Assembly: GCF_000488275.1 (NCBI RefSeq)
Contig: NZ_KI530762.1
Location: forward strand, 763,536 to 827,535
DNA length: 64,000 nt
Direction of reading: 5' to 3'
Source of the DNA: Acinetobacter brisouii CIP 110357
GTDB taxonomy: Bacteria; Pseudomonadota; Gammaproteobacteria; Pseudomonadales; Moraxellaceae
Shown here piece by piece: positions 36,695 through 46,693 of this stretch (positions are counted from its first letter, which is position 1; the number at the start of each line of letters is the position of its first letter). Below the pieces are notes generated by a model. The model ran no database searches. It saw nothing but the letters and a program-made list of their open reading frames with translations, and was not told the DNA's origin. The position numbers were made by a program, and so were the translations under genes.

Positions 36695-37726
36695 ATGAAT
36701 TTTAGCAAAAAATATTTTGCCTTAGCATTTGCTTGTTCAGTAACACTATTCGCAACAGGCGCGCATGCAGCGCGTGAAACTATTCAAATCTCAGGTTCTT
36801 CTACAGTATTGCCTTACGCAAGTATTGTTGCAGAAGACTTTGGACATACTTTCCCACAGTTTAAAGTGCCAGTTGTTGGTTCTGGTGGTTCATCTGCTGG
36901 TTTGAAGCAATTTTGTCAGGGTGTAGGTGATAATACCATCGATATTGCCAATGCATCACGTAAAATTAAAGACACTGAAATAGCAGCATGTAAAAAAGCA
37001 GGTGTGAATAAAATCCAAGAAATAAAAATCGGTTATGATGGTATTGCATTTGCATCAAACAGTTCAAAACCAACCTATAAATTAAAGCCTTATCATGTAT
37101 TTGCAGCACTGGCCGAAAAACTTCCATCAAAAGGCAAGTTGGTTCCAAACCCATATACGCGCTGGAATCAGATTGACCCAAGCTTACCCAATGAACCTAT
37201 TACGTTGGTGATCCCTGCATCTAACCACGGTACACGTGAAGTGTTTCAAGAAAAAATGGTCGATGCTGGTTGTGAAGCATATGATTACTTTAAAAAGTTA
37301 GATAAAGAAGCACAAAAAAAAGCATGTTCTAGTTTTCGTAAAGATGGTCGCGTGATAGAAATTTCAGGGGACTACACTGAAACATTGGCACGTTTAAAAA
37401 CTTCTCCAAGTGCTGTGGGGGTGTTTGGTCTTGGTTTCTATAATCAAAACCGTGACCGTTTACGCGTTGCGACAGTCAATAATGTTGTTCCAAGTGAAAA
37501 AACGATCTTGAATGGTAAATATCCTGTATCTCGTCCATTATTCTTCTATGTAAAAGGAGAGCATGTAAAATTAGTGAAAGGTTTACCACAGTACGTTGAA
37601 TATTTTTTAAATAAGCACGTTTCTGGTAAAGGTTCAAAACTTGAGCGTGCTGGGTTGATTGCAATGTCTGATGCAGAGCGTGCAAAAATTTTGGCAGATT
37701 TTCAAGCAGGTAAAACTGTTAACTAA
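36695..37726 (+). CDS. pstS: Phosphate ABC transporter substrate-binding protein PstS
   Basis: 343 residues with a signal peptide (MNFSKKYFALAFAC, cleavage near AHAAR). The mature protein has ISGSSTVLPYA, the phosphate-loop region VGSGGSSAGLKQFC and VIPASNHGTREVF, as in the PstS/SphX group. It binds phosphate in the periplasm and delivers it to PstCAB. The start at 36695 is favoured by GAGAG six bases upstream; another in-frame ATG lies at 36689. It is the first gene of pstSCAB. Confidence 0.93.
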   Translation: MNFSKKYFALAFACSVTLFATGAHAARETIQISGSSTVLPYASIVAEDFGHTFPQFKVPVVGSGGSSAGLKQFCQGVGDNTIDIANASRKIKDTEIAACKKAGVNKIQEIKIGYDGIAFASNSSKPTYKLKPYHVFAALAEKLPSKGKLVPNPYTRWNQIDPSLPNEPITLVIPASNHGTREVFQEKMVDAGCEAYDYFKKLDKEAQKKACSSFRKDGRVIEISGDYTETLARLKTSPSAVGVFGLGFYNQNRDRLRVATVNNVVPSEKTILNGKYPVSRPLFFYVKGEHVKLVKGLPQYVEYFLNKHVSGKGSKLERAGLIAMSDAERAKILADFQAGKTVN

Positions 37727-37811
37727 TTGGATTTGCTCAAAATCAGGTGAATCTAGGGTTTTAGATTGATCGATTGGGCTGTGTATCAAGGTAAAAACGA
37801 GCGGAGAGAAG

Positions 37812-39191
37812 ATGAATCTGCTTCTTTTGGGTGTACTGCTGGCATTGATTGCAGTTGCATACCAGTTAGGCTTAAAAAAGAGCCGTCAGTTGGCAGGGGA
37901 AGGCAATAGCTCCGTTAGTTTGCACTCCCGTCCTGGGTATTACGGTGCCCTTGTTGCAATGTGGTGTGGTATTCCTGCGTTCCTTATTTTGGCGATTTGG
38001 AATCTGTTGGAACCCACTTTACTGCATGAGGCGGTATTTAATCAGGTGCCTGCATCGGTGCTTTTAAATTTAGATGATGCGAGTAAAACTGTTTTACTCG
38101 ATCATGTTCAAGCGATTGCTACAGGATTTGGTGTTACTGATCAGGTCATGCCATATGAGCTAAAAGCCGCACAACAGTATGCACAGTTTGTGAAAATTGG
38201 TGAATATGCCAAGTTTGCGGTCGTGATCTGTGTCGCAATGGTCGGTCTTATTTTTGCTCAAAAATGCATTAGTCAAAAATATCGTGCCCGTAACCATGTA
38301 GAAAAAGTCATTCGTATGAGTTTGGCGTTATGTTCAGGTGTTGCGATTCTGACGACGATTGGTATTGTCATGTCAATGCTGAGTGAAGCCTTGCATTTTT
38401 TTCATTTTGTTAGTCCAAGTACATTTTTCTTCGGTACTGAATGGAATCCTGGCTTTAGCACAACAGGTAGCGCAGAAGGCAGCTATGGTTTATTGCCCTT
38501 GTTATGGGGAACGCTCATGGTGAGTGCAATTGCCTTACTGGTATCCATTCCTGTTGGGTTAATGATCGCAATTTACCTTGCTGAATATGCCTCTCCAAGA
38601 CTGCGCGCATGGGCAAAACCAAGCATTGAAATTTTGGCAGGAATTCCAACAATTGTGTATGGGGTTTTTGCTTTAATGGTGGTTGGACCATTCTTTAAGT
38701 ATGTAGGCACCAGTATTGGTGTAGATATTAATGCAACAAGTGCATTAACGGCTGGTTTTGTCATGGGTGTGATGATCATTCCATTTGTTTCATCGTTGTC
38801 TGATGACATTATTACCCAAGTGCCACGTACTTTGCGTGATGGTTCTTTGGGACTGGGTGCAACACAGTCTGAAACGATTCGTCAGGTGGTTTTACCTGCT
38901 GCGTTGCCAGGTATTGTGGGGGCATTTTTGCTGGCGACATCACGTGCCATTGGTGAAACCATGATTGTGGTACTTGCAGCAGGCAACAGCCCATTGTTGC
39001 AGGTCAATCCACTAGAAGCGGTTTCTACCGTGACCGTGACCATTGTGAACCAGTTAACGGGTGATACAGACTTTGCAAGTCCTCAAGCACTGGTTGCCTT
39101 TGCATTAGGTTTAACGCTGTTCATCATTACCCTGTGTCTTAATGTTGTTGCACTCTATATTGTGCGTAAATATCGTGAGCAATACGAATGA
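37812..39191 (+). CDS. pstC: Phosphate ABC transporter permease PstC
   Basis: 459 residues, longer than the roughly 320 of E. coli PstC because of an N-terminal region with two to three extra membrane helices and a periplasmic loop. The conserved permease domain runs from about 230 to 455. The EAA-type coupling loop there is DGSLGLGATQSETIRQVVLPAALPGI. It forms the membrane channel with PstA. It ends in a 4-bp ATGA overlap with pstA. Confidence 0.94.
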   Translation: MNLLLLGVLLALIAVAYQLGLKKSRQLAGEGNSSVSLHSRPGYYGALVAMWCGIPAFLILAIWNLLEPTLLHEAVFNQVPASVLLNLDDASKTVLLDHVQAIATGFGVTDQVMPYELKAAQQYAQFVKIGEYAKFAVVICVAMVGLIFAQKCISQKYRARNHVEKVIRMSLALCSGVAILTTIGIVMSMLSEALHFFHFVSPSTFFFGTEWNPGFSTTGSAEGSYGLLPLLWGTLMVSAIALLVSIPVGLMIAIYLAEYASPRLRAWAKPSIEILAGIPTIVYGVFALMVVGPFFKYVGTSIGVDINATSALTAGFVMGVMIIPFVSSLSDDIITQVPRTLRDGSLGLGATQSETIRQVVLPAALPGIVGAFLLATSRAIGETMIVVLAAGNSPLLQVNPLEAVSTVTVTIVNQLTGDTDFASPQALVAFALGLTLFIITLCLNVVALYIVRKYREQYE

Positions 39192-40573
39192 GTATGACCT
39201 CAATGCGGCAACCTGCGGTTGATCCGAAAATTGCTGCAGAGTTGCGTGAAAAACGTAAAAGAATGATTACCCAGTCTTTGGCAAAGCGCCACCGTAAAGA
39301 AAAAATCTTTCGGTCTTTGGGATTGTCAGCCGTTGTGACAGGTCTATTCTTTGTGGCGGTATTGTTCGGTAGTATTTTGTATAAAGGTTTACCTTCATTC
39401 TGGCAAACCAGTATGACCATTCCTGTGTATTTTGATCCAAAGATGATTGATGTAGGTGCAAAACCTGTCCAACGAGCAGGTGAATCTCCAGCCAAATATC
39501 AAGAGCGTTATATCGATTGGCAAACGAAAATGGGAATGGTTGACTGGGATAGCATGATTGTTAAGGGCATGATTGCAAAAGATCCGAGTCTTGCTGGACA
39601 AGAAGATAATTTACGCAGTATTTATGCCAGCTCTGAAGCCTTTCGTATTCGTGATATGGTCTTTAAAGATACCAGCCTGATTGGTAAAAAAGAGGAATTA
39701 AAGTTCCTTGCTGAAGCAAATGTGGATGTGTGGCTGGCTGGCAAGATTGATCGTAGTTTACCTGATGACCAACAACAGCTGAGTCCTGAGGTACGTAAAC
39801 TGGTCGATCAATTAGCAAAGAAAAATATGCTTGAGCGTACTTTTAACTTCAATATCTTTACCAATAGTGACTCAAGGAGTTCACCTGCATCGAGTGGTTT
39901 GGCAGGTGCTTTTATGGGGTCGTTGTTCATGATGCTGATCGTGATCTTTGTTGCGATTCCAATTGGTGTGGCGAGCGCGATTTATCTGGAAGAGTTTGCC
40001 AAGAAAAATATTCTGACCGATATTATTGAAGTGAATATCAATAATTTGGCAGCAGTTCCTTCAATTGTATTTGGTTTGTTGGGTGCTGCAATTTTTGTGG
40101 GCTGGATGCATTTGCCATTATCTGCACCTATGGTGGGTGGTTTGGTTCTGAGTTTAATGACCTTGCCAACAATCATTATTACCACACGTGCAGCACTAAA
40201 AGCGGTACCGCCTTCGATTCGCCAAGCGGCTCAAGGCTTGGGAGCATCCAACGTACAAACTGTTTTGCATCATGTTTTGCCACTCGCACTGCCTGGTATT
40301 TTAACGGGTGCGATTATTGGTGTGGCTCAGGCTTTGGGTGAAACCGCACCATTACTCTTAATTGGCATGAGTGCTTTCGTCGCGAGTGTTCCTGCTACGC
40401 CACTGGATCAATCGACGGCATTGCCAGTACAGATTTTTCTATGGCAGGGCAATGAACTTCGTAACTTTTTTGAAGGTCGTACCGAAGCTGCGATTATTGT
40501 GTTATTAGTCATGATGATTGGGCTAAACGGTTTGGCGATCTGGTTACGCAAGAAATTTGAAGTTCGTTGGTAA
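39188..40573 (+). CDS. pstA: Phosphate ABC transporter permease PstA
   Basis: 461 residues, long for PstA. A membrane helix near 40-65 is followed by a roughly 150-residue periplasmic insert (about 70-230). The permease core comes next, with the EAA loop IRQAAQGLGASNVQTVLHHVLPLALPGIL near 340. It pairs with PstC. It starts within the last codons of pstC and is followed 15 bp later by pstB. Confidence 0.94.
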   Translation: MSMTSMRQPAVDPKIAAELREKRKRMITQSLAKRHRKEKIFRSLGLSAVVTGLFFVAVLFGSILYKGLPSFWQTSMTIPVYFDPKMIDVGAKPVQRAGESPAKYQERYIDWQTKMGMVDWDSMIVKGMIAKDPSLAGQEDNLRSIYASSEAFRIRDMVFKDTSLIGKKEELKFLAEANVDVWLAGKIDRSLPDDQQQLSPEVRKLVDQLAKKNMLERTFNFNIFTNSDSRSSPASSGLAGAFMGSLFMMLIVIFVAIPIGVASAIYLEEFAKKNILTDIIEVNINNLAAVPSIVFGLLGAAIFVGWMHLPLSAPMVGGLVLSLMTLPTIIITTRAALKAVPPSIRQAAQGLGASNVQTVLHHVLPLALPGILTGAIIGVAQALGETAPLLLIGMSAFVASVPATPLDQSTALPVQIFLWQGNELRNFFEGRTEAAIIVLLVMMIGLNGLAIWLRKKFEVRW

Positions 40574-40588
40574 TCGGGGCAAAATAAC

Positions 40589-41500
40589 GTGAATACAGCA
40601 AAGATAACTTCATTACAAACGCAGGATATACAGGTGATGCCAGAATCTCATACGTCATACGAAGGTACTCAACATCATCGTCCAGTGAATGTTCATATTG
40701 GTCACTTTGACCAACACGAAAGCCATAAGAAAAAAGCAGTGCAAGAGGTGAAAATCAGCACTGAAAATGTACATGTTTACTATGGCGAAACGGAAGCCAT
40801 TAAAGGTATTGATTTAAATATTTATCAAAATGAAGTGATTGCTTTTATTGGGCCATCGGGTTGTGGTAAATCAACGTTTTTACGTACTTTAAATCGTATG
40901 AATGACACGATTGACAGTTGCCGTGTTACAGGAAAGGTGACACTGGATCAACAGGATATTTATGACCCGAGCCTAGATGTTGTATTGTTACGTGCACAGG
41001 TTGGAATGGTGTTTCAAAAACCAAATCCGTTTCCCAAGTCGATTTTTGATAATGTGTCTTATGGCCCTAAGCTTCATGGCTTGGCGCGTGACAAATACGA
41101 CATGGAGGAAATTGTAGAAAACAGCTTGCGTAAAGCGGGTTTGTGGGAAGAAGTCAAAGATCGTTTAAACCAGCCAGGGACGAGCTTGTCAGGTGGTCAG
41201 CAACAGCGTTTATGTATTGCGCGTACTATAGCAGTCAGCCCAGAAGTCATTTTGATGGATGAACCTTGTTCAGCGCTCGACCCAATTGCAACTGCAAAAA
41301 TTGAAGAATTGATTTCTGATTTGTCAGCGCAATACACCATTGCGATTGTAACGCATTCAATGCAGCAAGCAGCACGCGTGTCTGACCGTACTGCATATTT
41401 TCATTTGGGCGACTTGATTGAAGTTAATTCAACAGAGAAAGTCTTTACCCAGCCAGACCACCAATTAACAGAAGCTTATATTACAGGCCGCTTTGGTTGA
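40589..41500 (+). CDS. pstB: Phosphate ABC transporter ATP-binding protein PstB
   Basis: 303 residues including an N-terminal extension of about 50. Walker A is GPSGCGKST (about residues 91-99), the signature is [14 protein letters not shown] and Walker B is [12 protein letters not shown]. It powers phosphate import through PstCA. The start given is GTG, with GGGG upstream; an ATG at 40634 region (MPESHTS) would give a length nearer the usual 260. phoU, often the next gene, does not follow. Confidence 0.94.
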   Translation: MNTAKITSLQTQDIQVMPESHTSYEGTQHHRPVNVHIGHFDQHESHKKKAVQEVKISTENVHVYYGETEAIKGIDLNIYQNEVIAFIGPSGCGKSTFLRTLNRMNDTIDSCRVTGKVTLDQQDIYDPSLDVVLLRAQVGMVFQKPNPFPKSIFDNVSYGPKLHGLARDKYDMEEIVENSLRKAGLWEEVKDRLNQPGTSLSGGQQQRLCIARTIAVSPEVILMDEPCSALDPIATAKIEELISDLSAQYTIAIVTHSMQQAARVSDRTAYFHLGDLIEVNSTEKVFTQPDHQLTEAYITGRFG

Positions 41501-41531
41501 TTTTTGATTTAAATTTAAGATTTTAAATTAT

Positions 41532-41560
41532 ATCCTCATGTTTACATGGGGATTTTTATT
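41532..41560 (+). terminator. Intrinsic terminator of pstSCAB
   Basis: 9-bp stem ATCCTCATG / CATGGGGAT with one G-T pair and a TTTA loop, then TTTTTATT. It lies about 30 bp after pstB. Confidence 0.75.
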
Positions 41561-41646
41561 GAATTGTAGTGATTCATGTTTGTCTATTGATTTTTACGAC
41601 TGAAACCCTCATCTTGAAGTCATGACTTTATGTATTAGGCTAAGAT

Positions 41647-42609
41647 ATGCTATTTCAATTGCCCAAAATTCCCGCTGAAATTCACGTGACCCATCTCAAT
41701 GCACGTGTTAATGAACAAAGAAAGAAAATTATTCAAAGCACAGCATCAAAACTTGAACTGTTACAATTTAATAAACAGTTAGCCAAAGAAGCAAAGCAGC
41801 GCAAAAAGAACAATCAGAAAGTTTATATTGTTGACTTTAATGGTGATGTACAAGCATCTGCTGTTTCAGCTTTACGTGAAGAAATTACCCTCATTTTGTC
41901 AACTGCAAAAGCAGGGCAAGACCGAGTCGTGATTCGTCTTGAAAGCCCAGGCGGCATGGTACATGGTTATGGTCTGGCTGCAGCTCAATTGGTGCGTTTA
42001 CGTGAAGCAGGTTTTCATGTCACGATTGTGGTTGATAAGGTCGCGGCTAGCGGTGGCTATATGATGGCATGTATCGCGAATGAAATTATTGCAGCACCAT
42101 TTGCGATTGTAGGGTCTATTGGTGTGGTGGCTCAGGTTCCGAACTTTAACCGTTTGCTGCGTGAACATCACGTTGATTTTGAACTATATACTGCTGGGCA
42201 ATATAAACGTACCGTGACGATGTTTGGGGAAAATACCCAAGAAGGGAAAGACAAGTTCGAGCAGGAGCTTCAACAGACTCATACACTGTTTAAGCACTTT
42301 GTTGAAAAATATCGTCCAAAACTGAATGTGGAAAAAGTGGCAACAGGTGAGCACTGGTATGGTCAGGATGCGCTAGAGTTGAATCTGATTGATGAATTAC
42401 AAACTTCAGATGAAGTCATCTTGAAGCTTTTGCCGCAGTATGATGTGTATCTGATTAGCACGCGCCGTAAACCAACTTTAGGTGAAAAATTAGGTTTGCA
42501 GGCAGCACAAATTGCAGACCAGCTTATCCCTGCAATGATGAATAAACTGACCGATGTATTGACTAAGGTAAACCAGTCGCAGGTACAGTTACGAGATCCA
42601 AAACTATAA
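41647..42609 (+). CDS. sohB: SohB-like S49 family peptidase
   Basis: 320 residues. The S49 (SppA/SohB) protease core runs from about 60 to 260. VIRLESPGGMVHGYG is followed by the nucleophile region DKVAASGGYMMACIA, and a conserved Lys lies in AGQYKRTVTM. The N-terminal membrane helix of E. coli SohB is not evident, so this protein may be soluble or peripheral. Substrates are unknown for the family. It ends before a terminator shared with the convergent hydrolase. Confidence 0.88.
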   Translation: MLFQLPKIPAEIHVTHLNARVNEQRKKIIQSTASKLELLQFNKQLAKEAKQRKKNNQKVYIVDFNGDVQASAVSALREEITLILSTAKAGQDRVVIRLESPGGMVHGYGLAAAQLVRLREAGFHVTIVVDKVAASGGYMMACIANEIIAAPFAIVGSIGVVAQVPNFNRLLREHHVDFELYTAGQYKRTVTMFGENTQEGKDKFEQELQQTHTLFKHFVEKYRPKLNVEKVATGEHWYGQDALELNLIDELQTSDEVILKLLPQYDVYLISTRRKPTLGEKLGLQAAQIADQLIPAMMNKLTDVLTKVNQSQVQLRDPKL

Positions 42610-42624
42610 TTTTGAGTTCTCATT

Positions 42625-42648
42625 AGCCAGCTATATGCTGGCTTTTTT
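42625..42648. terminator. Terminator of sohB overlapping the hydrolase 3' end
   Basis: AGCCAGC / GCTGGCT with a 5-nt loop and T6. The right arm extends into the final codons of the convergent hydrolase. Confidence 0.8.
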
Positions 42649-43257
42649 ATGTCGTGTTAAAAAGTTTCGAATTAGTTGAGTGACTTCGGAAGCATGTGTT
42701 TTGGCAAAATCGTGCTGTCCTTGGGTAATGATGTTTAAATCGGATTGTTTAAGCTGTTGCTGTAAATATTGCCCGATAGCCACTGGGCTGATGGGATCAG
42801 ATTCGCCCCAAAGTAACAGGGTCGGGCAGTGAATCTGGTGTAATTGATCTTGATAGTTGCTTTGTGCCGTCATAAACCAGTCAGGCACGTTTAAATATTC
42901 CTGACGGTAGGTTTCTCGCCAGTCAGCCACCTTAAAACCAGTAAGATCAATCCCGCCAGATGTTGCAAGAAGAACCAGACCACGAATTAATTCAGGTTTA
43001 CGTAGGGCAGCGGCTATTGCAAATATGCCACCCATAGACTGAGCAACCAAATAGCATGGTTGCTGAATCTGATCGAGTACATACTCTGTAAGTTGTTGGA
43101 AATTCAGAATATTAGGATTGGCTGGAGTTTGACCAAACCCAGGATAGCCAATGATGTCGGCTTGATAATCTTTGGCAAGATCTTTTTGTACAGGCTGCCA
43201 GAACTGGGTACTTCCAGATGCACCAGGCAGAAAAAGAATTTTCGTGTCTATAAATAT
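42631..43257 (-). CDS. Alpha/beta hydrolase without a canonical start codon
   Basis: The open frame encodes a full alpha/beta hydrolase of about 208 residues. It opens KILFLPGASGSTQFW (oxyanion region), then IIGYPGFGQTP. The nucleophile elbow is AQSMGG, the acid region is LLWGESDPI and a His lies in GQHDFAKTH. The first ATG in frame (43050) falls directly before the nucleophile elbow and would lose the first strands. Upstream, between the transpeptidase terminator and KILFL, only ATA (43257, 43251), ATT and CTG codons are available. The gene therefore starts at a rare codon or has lost its start. Coordinates at the 5' end are provisional. Confidence 0.65.
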   Translation of the reverse strand: MFIDTKILFLPGASGSTQFWQPVQKDLAKDYQADIIGYPGFGQTPANPNILNFQQLTEYVLDQIQQPCYLVAQSMGGIFAIAAALRKPELIRGLVLLATSGGIDLTGFKVADWRETYRQEYLNVPDWFMTAQSNYQDQLHQIHCPTLLLWGESDPISPVAIGQYLQQQLKQSDLNIITQGQHDFAKTHASEVTQLIRNFLTRHKKASI

Positions 43258-43284
43258 TTTTCTTGTTGATTGTTTTTGATAAAA

Positions 43285-43311
43285 AATAAGCCCAGAAATT
43301 CTGAGCTTATT
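43285..43311 (-). terminator. Terminator of the L,D-transpeptidase gene
   Basis: AATAAGC / GCTTATT stem with extra internal pairs (CAG / CTG). In the minus direction it is followed by six Ts. It lies just before the start region of the hydrolase. Confidence 0.75.
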
Positions 43312-43328
43312 TAAGGATGGCTATAAAA

Positions 43329-44576
43329 TTATTCAATAAATTTTACAGTCACGCCAGCTTTTACTTTGCTTGCTAAATCATTGGCATCCCAGTTGGTTAA
43401 ACGAATACAACCATGTGATGCTGTTTTAGAAATTGCAGATGGATTTGGTGTACCATGAATACCAAATGAACGCTTACTCAAACCAATCCAGACATTACCC
43501 ACAGGAGCATTTGGGCCAGGTGGCAGAGTCAAAGGTTTTAAGTTCTTGCCTTGTACAAAGTTACTTGGAGAGTAACTGTAGTAAGGGTTTTTGGTGGCAC
43601 CAACAACTTTGTATGTTCCTGTTGGAGATGGAGTATCGCTACTGCCAATCGTTGCAGGGAATGAACCGATCATTTGGTTACGGTCATTGAACAAATACAA
43701 TTGTTTTGCACCTTTATGCGCCACAATCAAATGAATATTTTCAGGTAAATTATTGCGGATGTTGGTCACAATAATTTTTTCACCGACTTTATTAAACGTT
43801 GCTTTTGGATTGAGCTGTTTTAAAAATTCCTCATCCATATGGAACTTTTCACCCAGCATTTCAGTGACGCGAGTGTAATATAGACCTGGCATTTTCGCTT
43901 GTAATGCATAGTCTGAAGGAATGCTTTTCGCATATGGACCTTTTAAGTCAGCTTCAGTAATGCTGTATTCTATAAATGCAGGTTTGTTCTGAGTCGCAAT
44001 TAAAGCATTCCAAGTCGCTTGATCAAGCTCCCCTGTAGTCGGTAGACCTTGCATTTGCTGGAAAGAAGCTAAGGCTTTGAGCGTGTTTTTGCCACTGCTA
44101 CCATCAATTGCACCAGGCGAAGCATGGTTATTGTTCAACATGACTTGTGCGCGTGCATAGACAGGGAATTGCCCTTTACCAATGTTTGGATACCATTGAA
44201 TATTATTTAAATTATCAAGAGTCCATGCATGTTTTGCAGCGTTATTTTTTGTTGATGTCGCTGTGGTTTTCTCTGAACTTTGATCAATCGTTTTAACCGT
44301 TTTGGTGACTTGGTTAAGATTGTTCTGCTCTTGTTGGGTGATTTGTACTTCAGATGCCGCTGTCACCGATGCAACCTCAGAGGCTGCAGGACTACGACCT
44401 TCCATAACTTCAGACGCCGCTTTGGTATCGAGCGCAAGAGGATTGATCGGGTCTTGAATAGTAGTCGTTGAGGCTACTTTTTTGGGATTTAACGGTTGCT
44501 CTGCATTAGGAGCTGCAAAAGCAGTATTTAGCATGAGGTAGCTTAGACTCATAGCGAGTAATGAGCGAACGAACAT
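43329..44576 (-). CDS. Peptidoglycan-binding L,D-transpeptidase (YkuD)
   Basis: 415 residues. A signal peptide ends near AFAAP and a low-complexity Ala/Ser/Thr region follows. A peptidoglycan-binding domain near 150-205 has SSGKNTLKALASFQQMQGL. The YkuD catalytic domain comes last, with HGTP (about 375) and the active-site motif SHGCIRLTN with Cys390. Such enzymes form 3-3 crosslinks or attach lipoproteins to peptidoglycan. The gene is divergent from hemE. Confidence 0.93.
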   Translation of the reverse strand: MFVRSLLAMSLSYLMLNTAFAAPNAEQPLNPKKVASTTTIQDPINPLALDTKAASEVMEGRSPAASEVASVTAASEVQITQQEQNNLNQVTKTVKTIDQSSEKTTATSTKNNAAKHAWTLDNLNNIQWYPNIGKGQFPVYARAQVMLNNNHASPGAIDGSSGKNTLKALASFQQMQGLPTTGELDQATWNALIATQNKPAFIEYSITEADLKGPYAKSIPSDYALQAKMPGLYYTRVTEMLGEKFHMDEEFLKQLNPKATFNKVGEKIIVTNIRNNLPENIHLIVAHKGAKQLYLFNDRNQMIGSFPATIGSSDTPSPTGTYKVVGATKNPYYSYSPSNFVQGKNLKPLTLPPGPNAPVGNVWIGLSKRSFGIHGTPNPSAISKTASHGCIRLTNWDANDLASKVKAGVTVKFIE

Positions 44577-44762
44577 CTAATTCAACCTTAAGAATTATGT
44601 ATGTATGATGAAAAAACGCGGTCAGTATTACAGAAATTATAAACCGATGCATTAATTATTTCGTATCCGTATTGCGTCTATAAAAATAACAAGCGGCTTG
44701 ATTATTCAAAATACGGGCTTTTTGTTATGATAGGTGAATTTTTGATGATTCATGGAAAGGAT

Positions 44763-45836
44763 ATGACGACTTTAAAAAATGATCGTTTCCTACGTGCTTT
44801 ATTACGTGAACCTGTTGATACGACACCTGTCTGGATGATGCGTCAGGCAGGGCGGTATTTACCAGAGTATCGCGCAACACGTGCCCAGGCAGGCGATTTC
44901 CTTTCTTTATGTAAAAATACCGATTTTGCATGTGAAGTGACATTGCAACCTTTGCGTCGTTATGCGTTGGACGCTGCTATTTTATTTTCCGACATTTTAA
45001 CTGTACCTGATGCTTTGGGTTTGGGTTTGTACTTTGAAGCTGGGGAAGGGCCAAAATTTCATAAAACAGTCAGAACTGAACAAGATATTGCACAGCTCCC
45101 TAAGCTCAATGCTAAAACAGACTTGGGTTATGTGATGGACGCGGTTTCGACCATTCGTTCGGCATTGGCAGGGCAAGTCCCGTTGATTGGCTTTTCGGGA
45201 AGCCCGTGGACACTGGCAACTTATATGGTTGAGGGTGGATCAAGTAAGGAATTCCGTTTTACCAAACAGATGATGTATGCCCAACCTGAGCTGTTGCATG
45301 CTTTACTTGATCATCTGGCAGAGTCGGTGATTGATTATTTAAATGCACAAATTGATGCAGGTGCTCAAGCAATTCAGATTTTTGACAGTTGGGGTGGCTC
45401 ACTGGCACATCGTGAGTATCAGGAATTTTCTTTGCAATATATGCAGAAAATTATTGCAGGTTTACAACGCGAAAAAGATGGACAGCGCATTCCTGTAATT
45501 CTCTTTACCAAAGGCGGTGGGCAATGGCTGATTCCAATGCTGGCAACGGGTGCTGATGCTTTGGGGCTAGATTGGACAACGTCACTGAAAACGGCTCGTG
45601 AACTGGTACAGGGGCAAGTGGCTCTACAAGGGAATTTAGATCCTGCGATTTTATATGGTTCGCCAAAATCGATAGAAAGAGCCGTGCATGCCATGCTGGA
45701 TGATGCTTATGCGCATGGTGAAAAAACAGGTTATATTGCTAATCTTGGACATGGAATTACCCAATGGGTCAATCCAGATCATGCCAAAGTGTTTGTGGAT
45801 ACGGTTCATGAATATAGTGCCAAGTATCTAGGCTAA
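44763..45836 (+). CDS. hemE: Uroporphyrinogen decarboxylase
   Basis: 357 residues from the ATG at 44763, which follows GGAAAGG; an in-frame ATG at 44727 would add 12 atypical residues. It decarboxylates uroporphyrinogen III to coproporphyrinogen III in haem synthesis. Family segments are [50 protein letters not shown] and [23 protein letters not shown] closes the protein. It is followed 6 bp later by a DUF817 gene, probably on the same transcript. Confidence 0.96.
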   Translation: MTTLKNDRFLRALLREPVDTTPVWMMRQAGRYLPEYRATRAQAGDFLSLCKNTDFACEVTLQPLRRYALDAAILFSDILTVPDALGLGLYFEAGEGPKFHKTVRTEQDIAQLPKLNAKTDLGYVMDAVSTIRSALAGQVPLIGFSGSPWTLATYMVEGGSSKEFRFTKQMMYAQPELLHALLDHLAESVIDYLNAQIDAGAQAIQIFDSWGGSLAHREYQEFSLQYMQKIIAGLQREKDGQRIPVILFTKGGGQWLIPMLATGADALGLDWTTSLKTARELVQGQVALQGNLDPAILYGSPKSIERAVHAMLDDAYAHGEKTGYIANLGHGITQWVNPDHAKVFVDTVHEYSAKYLG

Positions 45837-45842
45837 ATTTGC

Positions 45843-46670
45843 GTGAACCTCACCGTTCGTTTTATTTATACCGTAGTGCAGCGTGCAATGTCCGCTGCAC
45901 TTTTTGGTATTTTATTACTCATCATTTTTGCCTTGAGTTTTAAAATGGGGCATCACCCGTATTTGGGTTTTTACCGTTACGATTATTTATTTTTTTGTGC
46001 AGTGTTGATTCAGGGATTGATGCTGTATTTTCGGATGGAATCATGGCAAGAAGCCAAAGTGATTGCCTTGTTTCATGTTATGGCAATGATCATGGAACTG
46101 GTTCTGACTGCACCCAAAATCGGTTCTTGGCAGTATCCCGAACCTGCGATCTTGAAAATTTTAACTGTCCCGCTCTTTGCCGGTTTTATGTATTCGGCAA
46201 TTGGTAGTTTTTTTGCCCGCTCGATTCGGCTGTTTTATATTTCATTTGAAAAGTTACCAAGCCTGCTTAACATGCTGGCATTGGCGTTGTGTGCTTATAT
46301 TAACTTTATCAGTAAGTTTTTTATTCAGGATATTCGCAGTATTTTATTTGTCTGGAGTGTGCTGATTTTTTGGAAAACCAAAGTCAATTTCCAAGTGTTA
46401 AAAAGCACATGGCATTTGCCGATGCTCCCTGTGCTGCTGTTTTTGGCATTTTTGATCTGGATTGCGGAAAATATCAGTACTTTTTATGATATCTGGGTTT
46501 ATCCAAGCCAGATTGATGGTTGGCATATTGTCTGGTGGGGAAAAATCGGTTCGTGGTATTTATTGTTATTGCTGAGCTTGGTGCTGGTCATGAAGATCTT
46601 GGGTAAACGCGATACCCAAGGCAATTGGCAGATTGATGATGTTCATCTCTCAGATAAAAAAGGCAAGTAA
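45843..46670 (+). CDS. DUF817 family membrane protein
   Basis: 275 residues, starting at GTG, with about eight predicted membrane helices. Segments PKIGSWQYPEPA, VPLFAGFMYSAIGSF and AENISTFYDIWVYPSQIDGWHIVWWGKIGSWYLL are the conserved core of DUF817, a family of unknown function. The location just after hemE suggests co-transcription but not necessarily a haem role. A hairpin at its 3' end probably terminates transcription in both directions. Confidence 0.88.
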   Translation: MNLTVRFIYTVVQRAMSAALFGILLLIIFALSFKMGHHPYLGFYRYDYLFFCAVLIQGLMLYFRMESWQEAKVIALFHVMAMIMELVLTAPKIGSWQYPEPAILKILTVPLFAGFMYSAIGSFFARSIRLFYISFEKLPSLLNMLALALCAYINFISKFFIQDIRSILFVWSVLIFWKTKVNFQVLKSTWHLPMLPVLLFLAFLIWIAENISTFYDIWVYPSQIDGWHIVWWGKIGSWYLLLLLSLVLVMKILGKRDTQGNWQIDDVHLSDKKGK

Positions 46671-46683
46671 ATACTTGCCTTTG
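46658..46683. terminator. Bidirectional hairpin between DUF817 gene and folE
   Basis: AAAGGCAAGTA / TACTTGCCTTT overlapping the end of the DUF817 gene, between convergent genes. Confidence 0.6.
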
Positions 46684-46693
46684 GTCATCGAGC

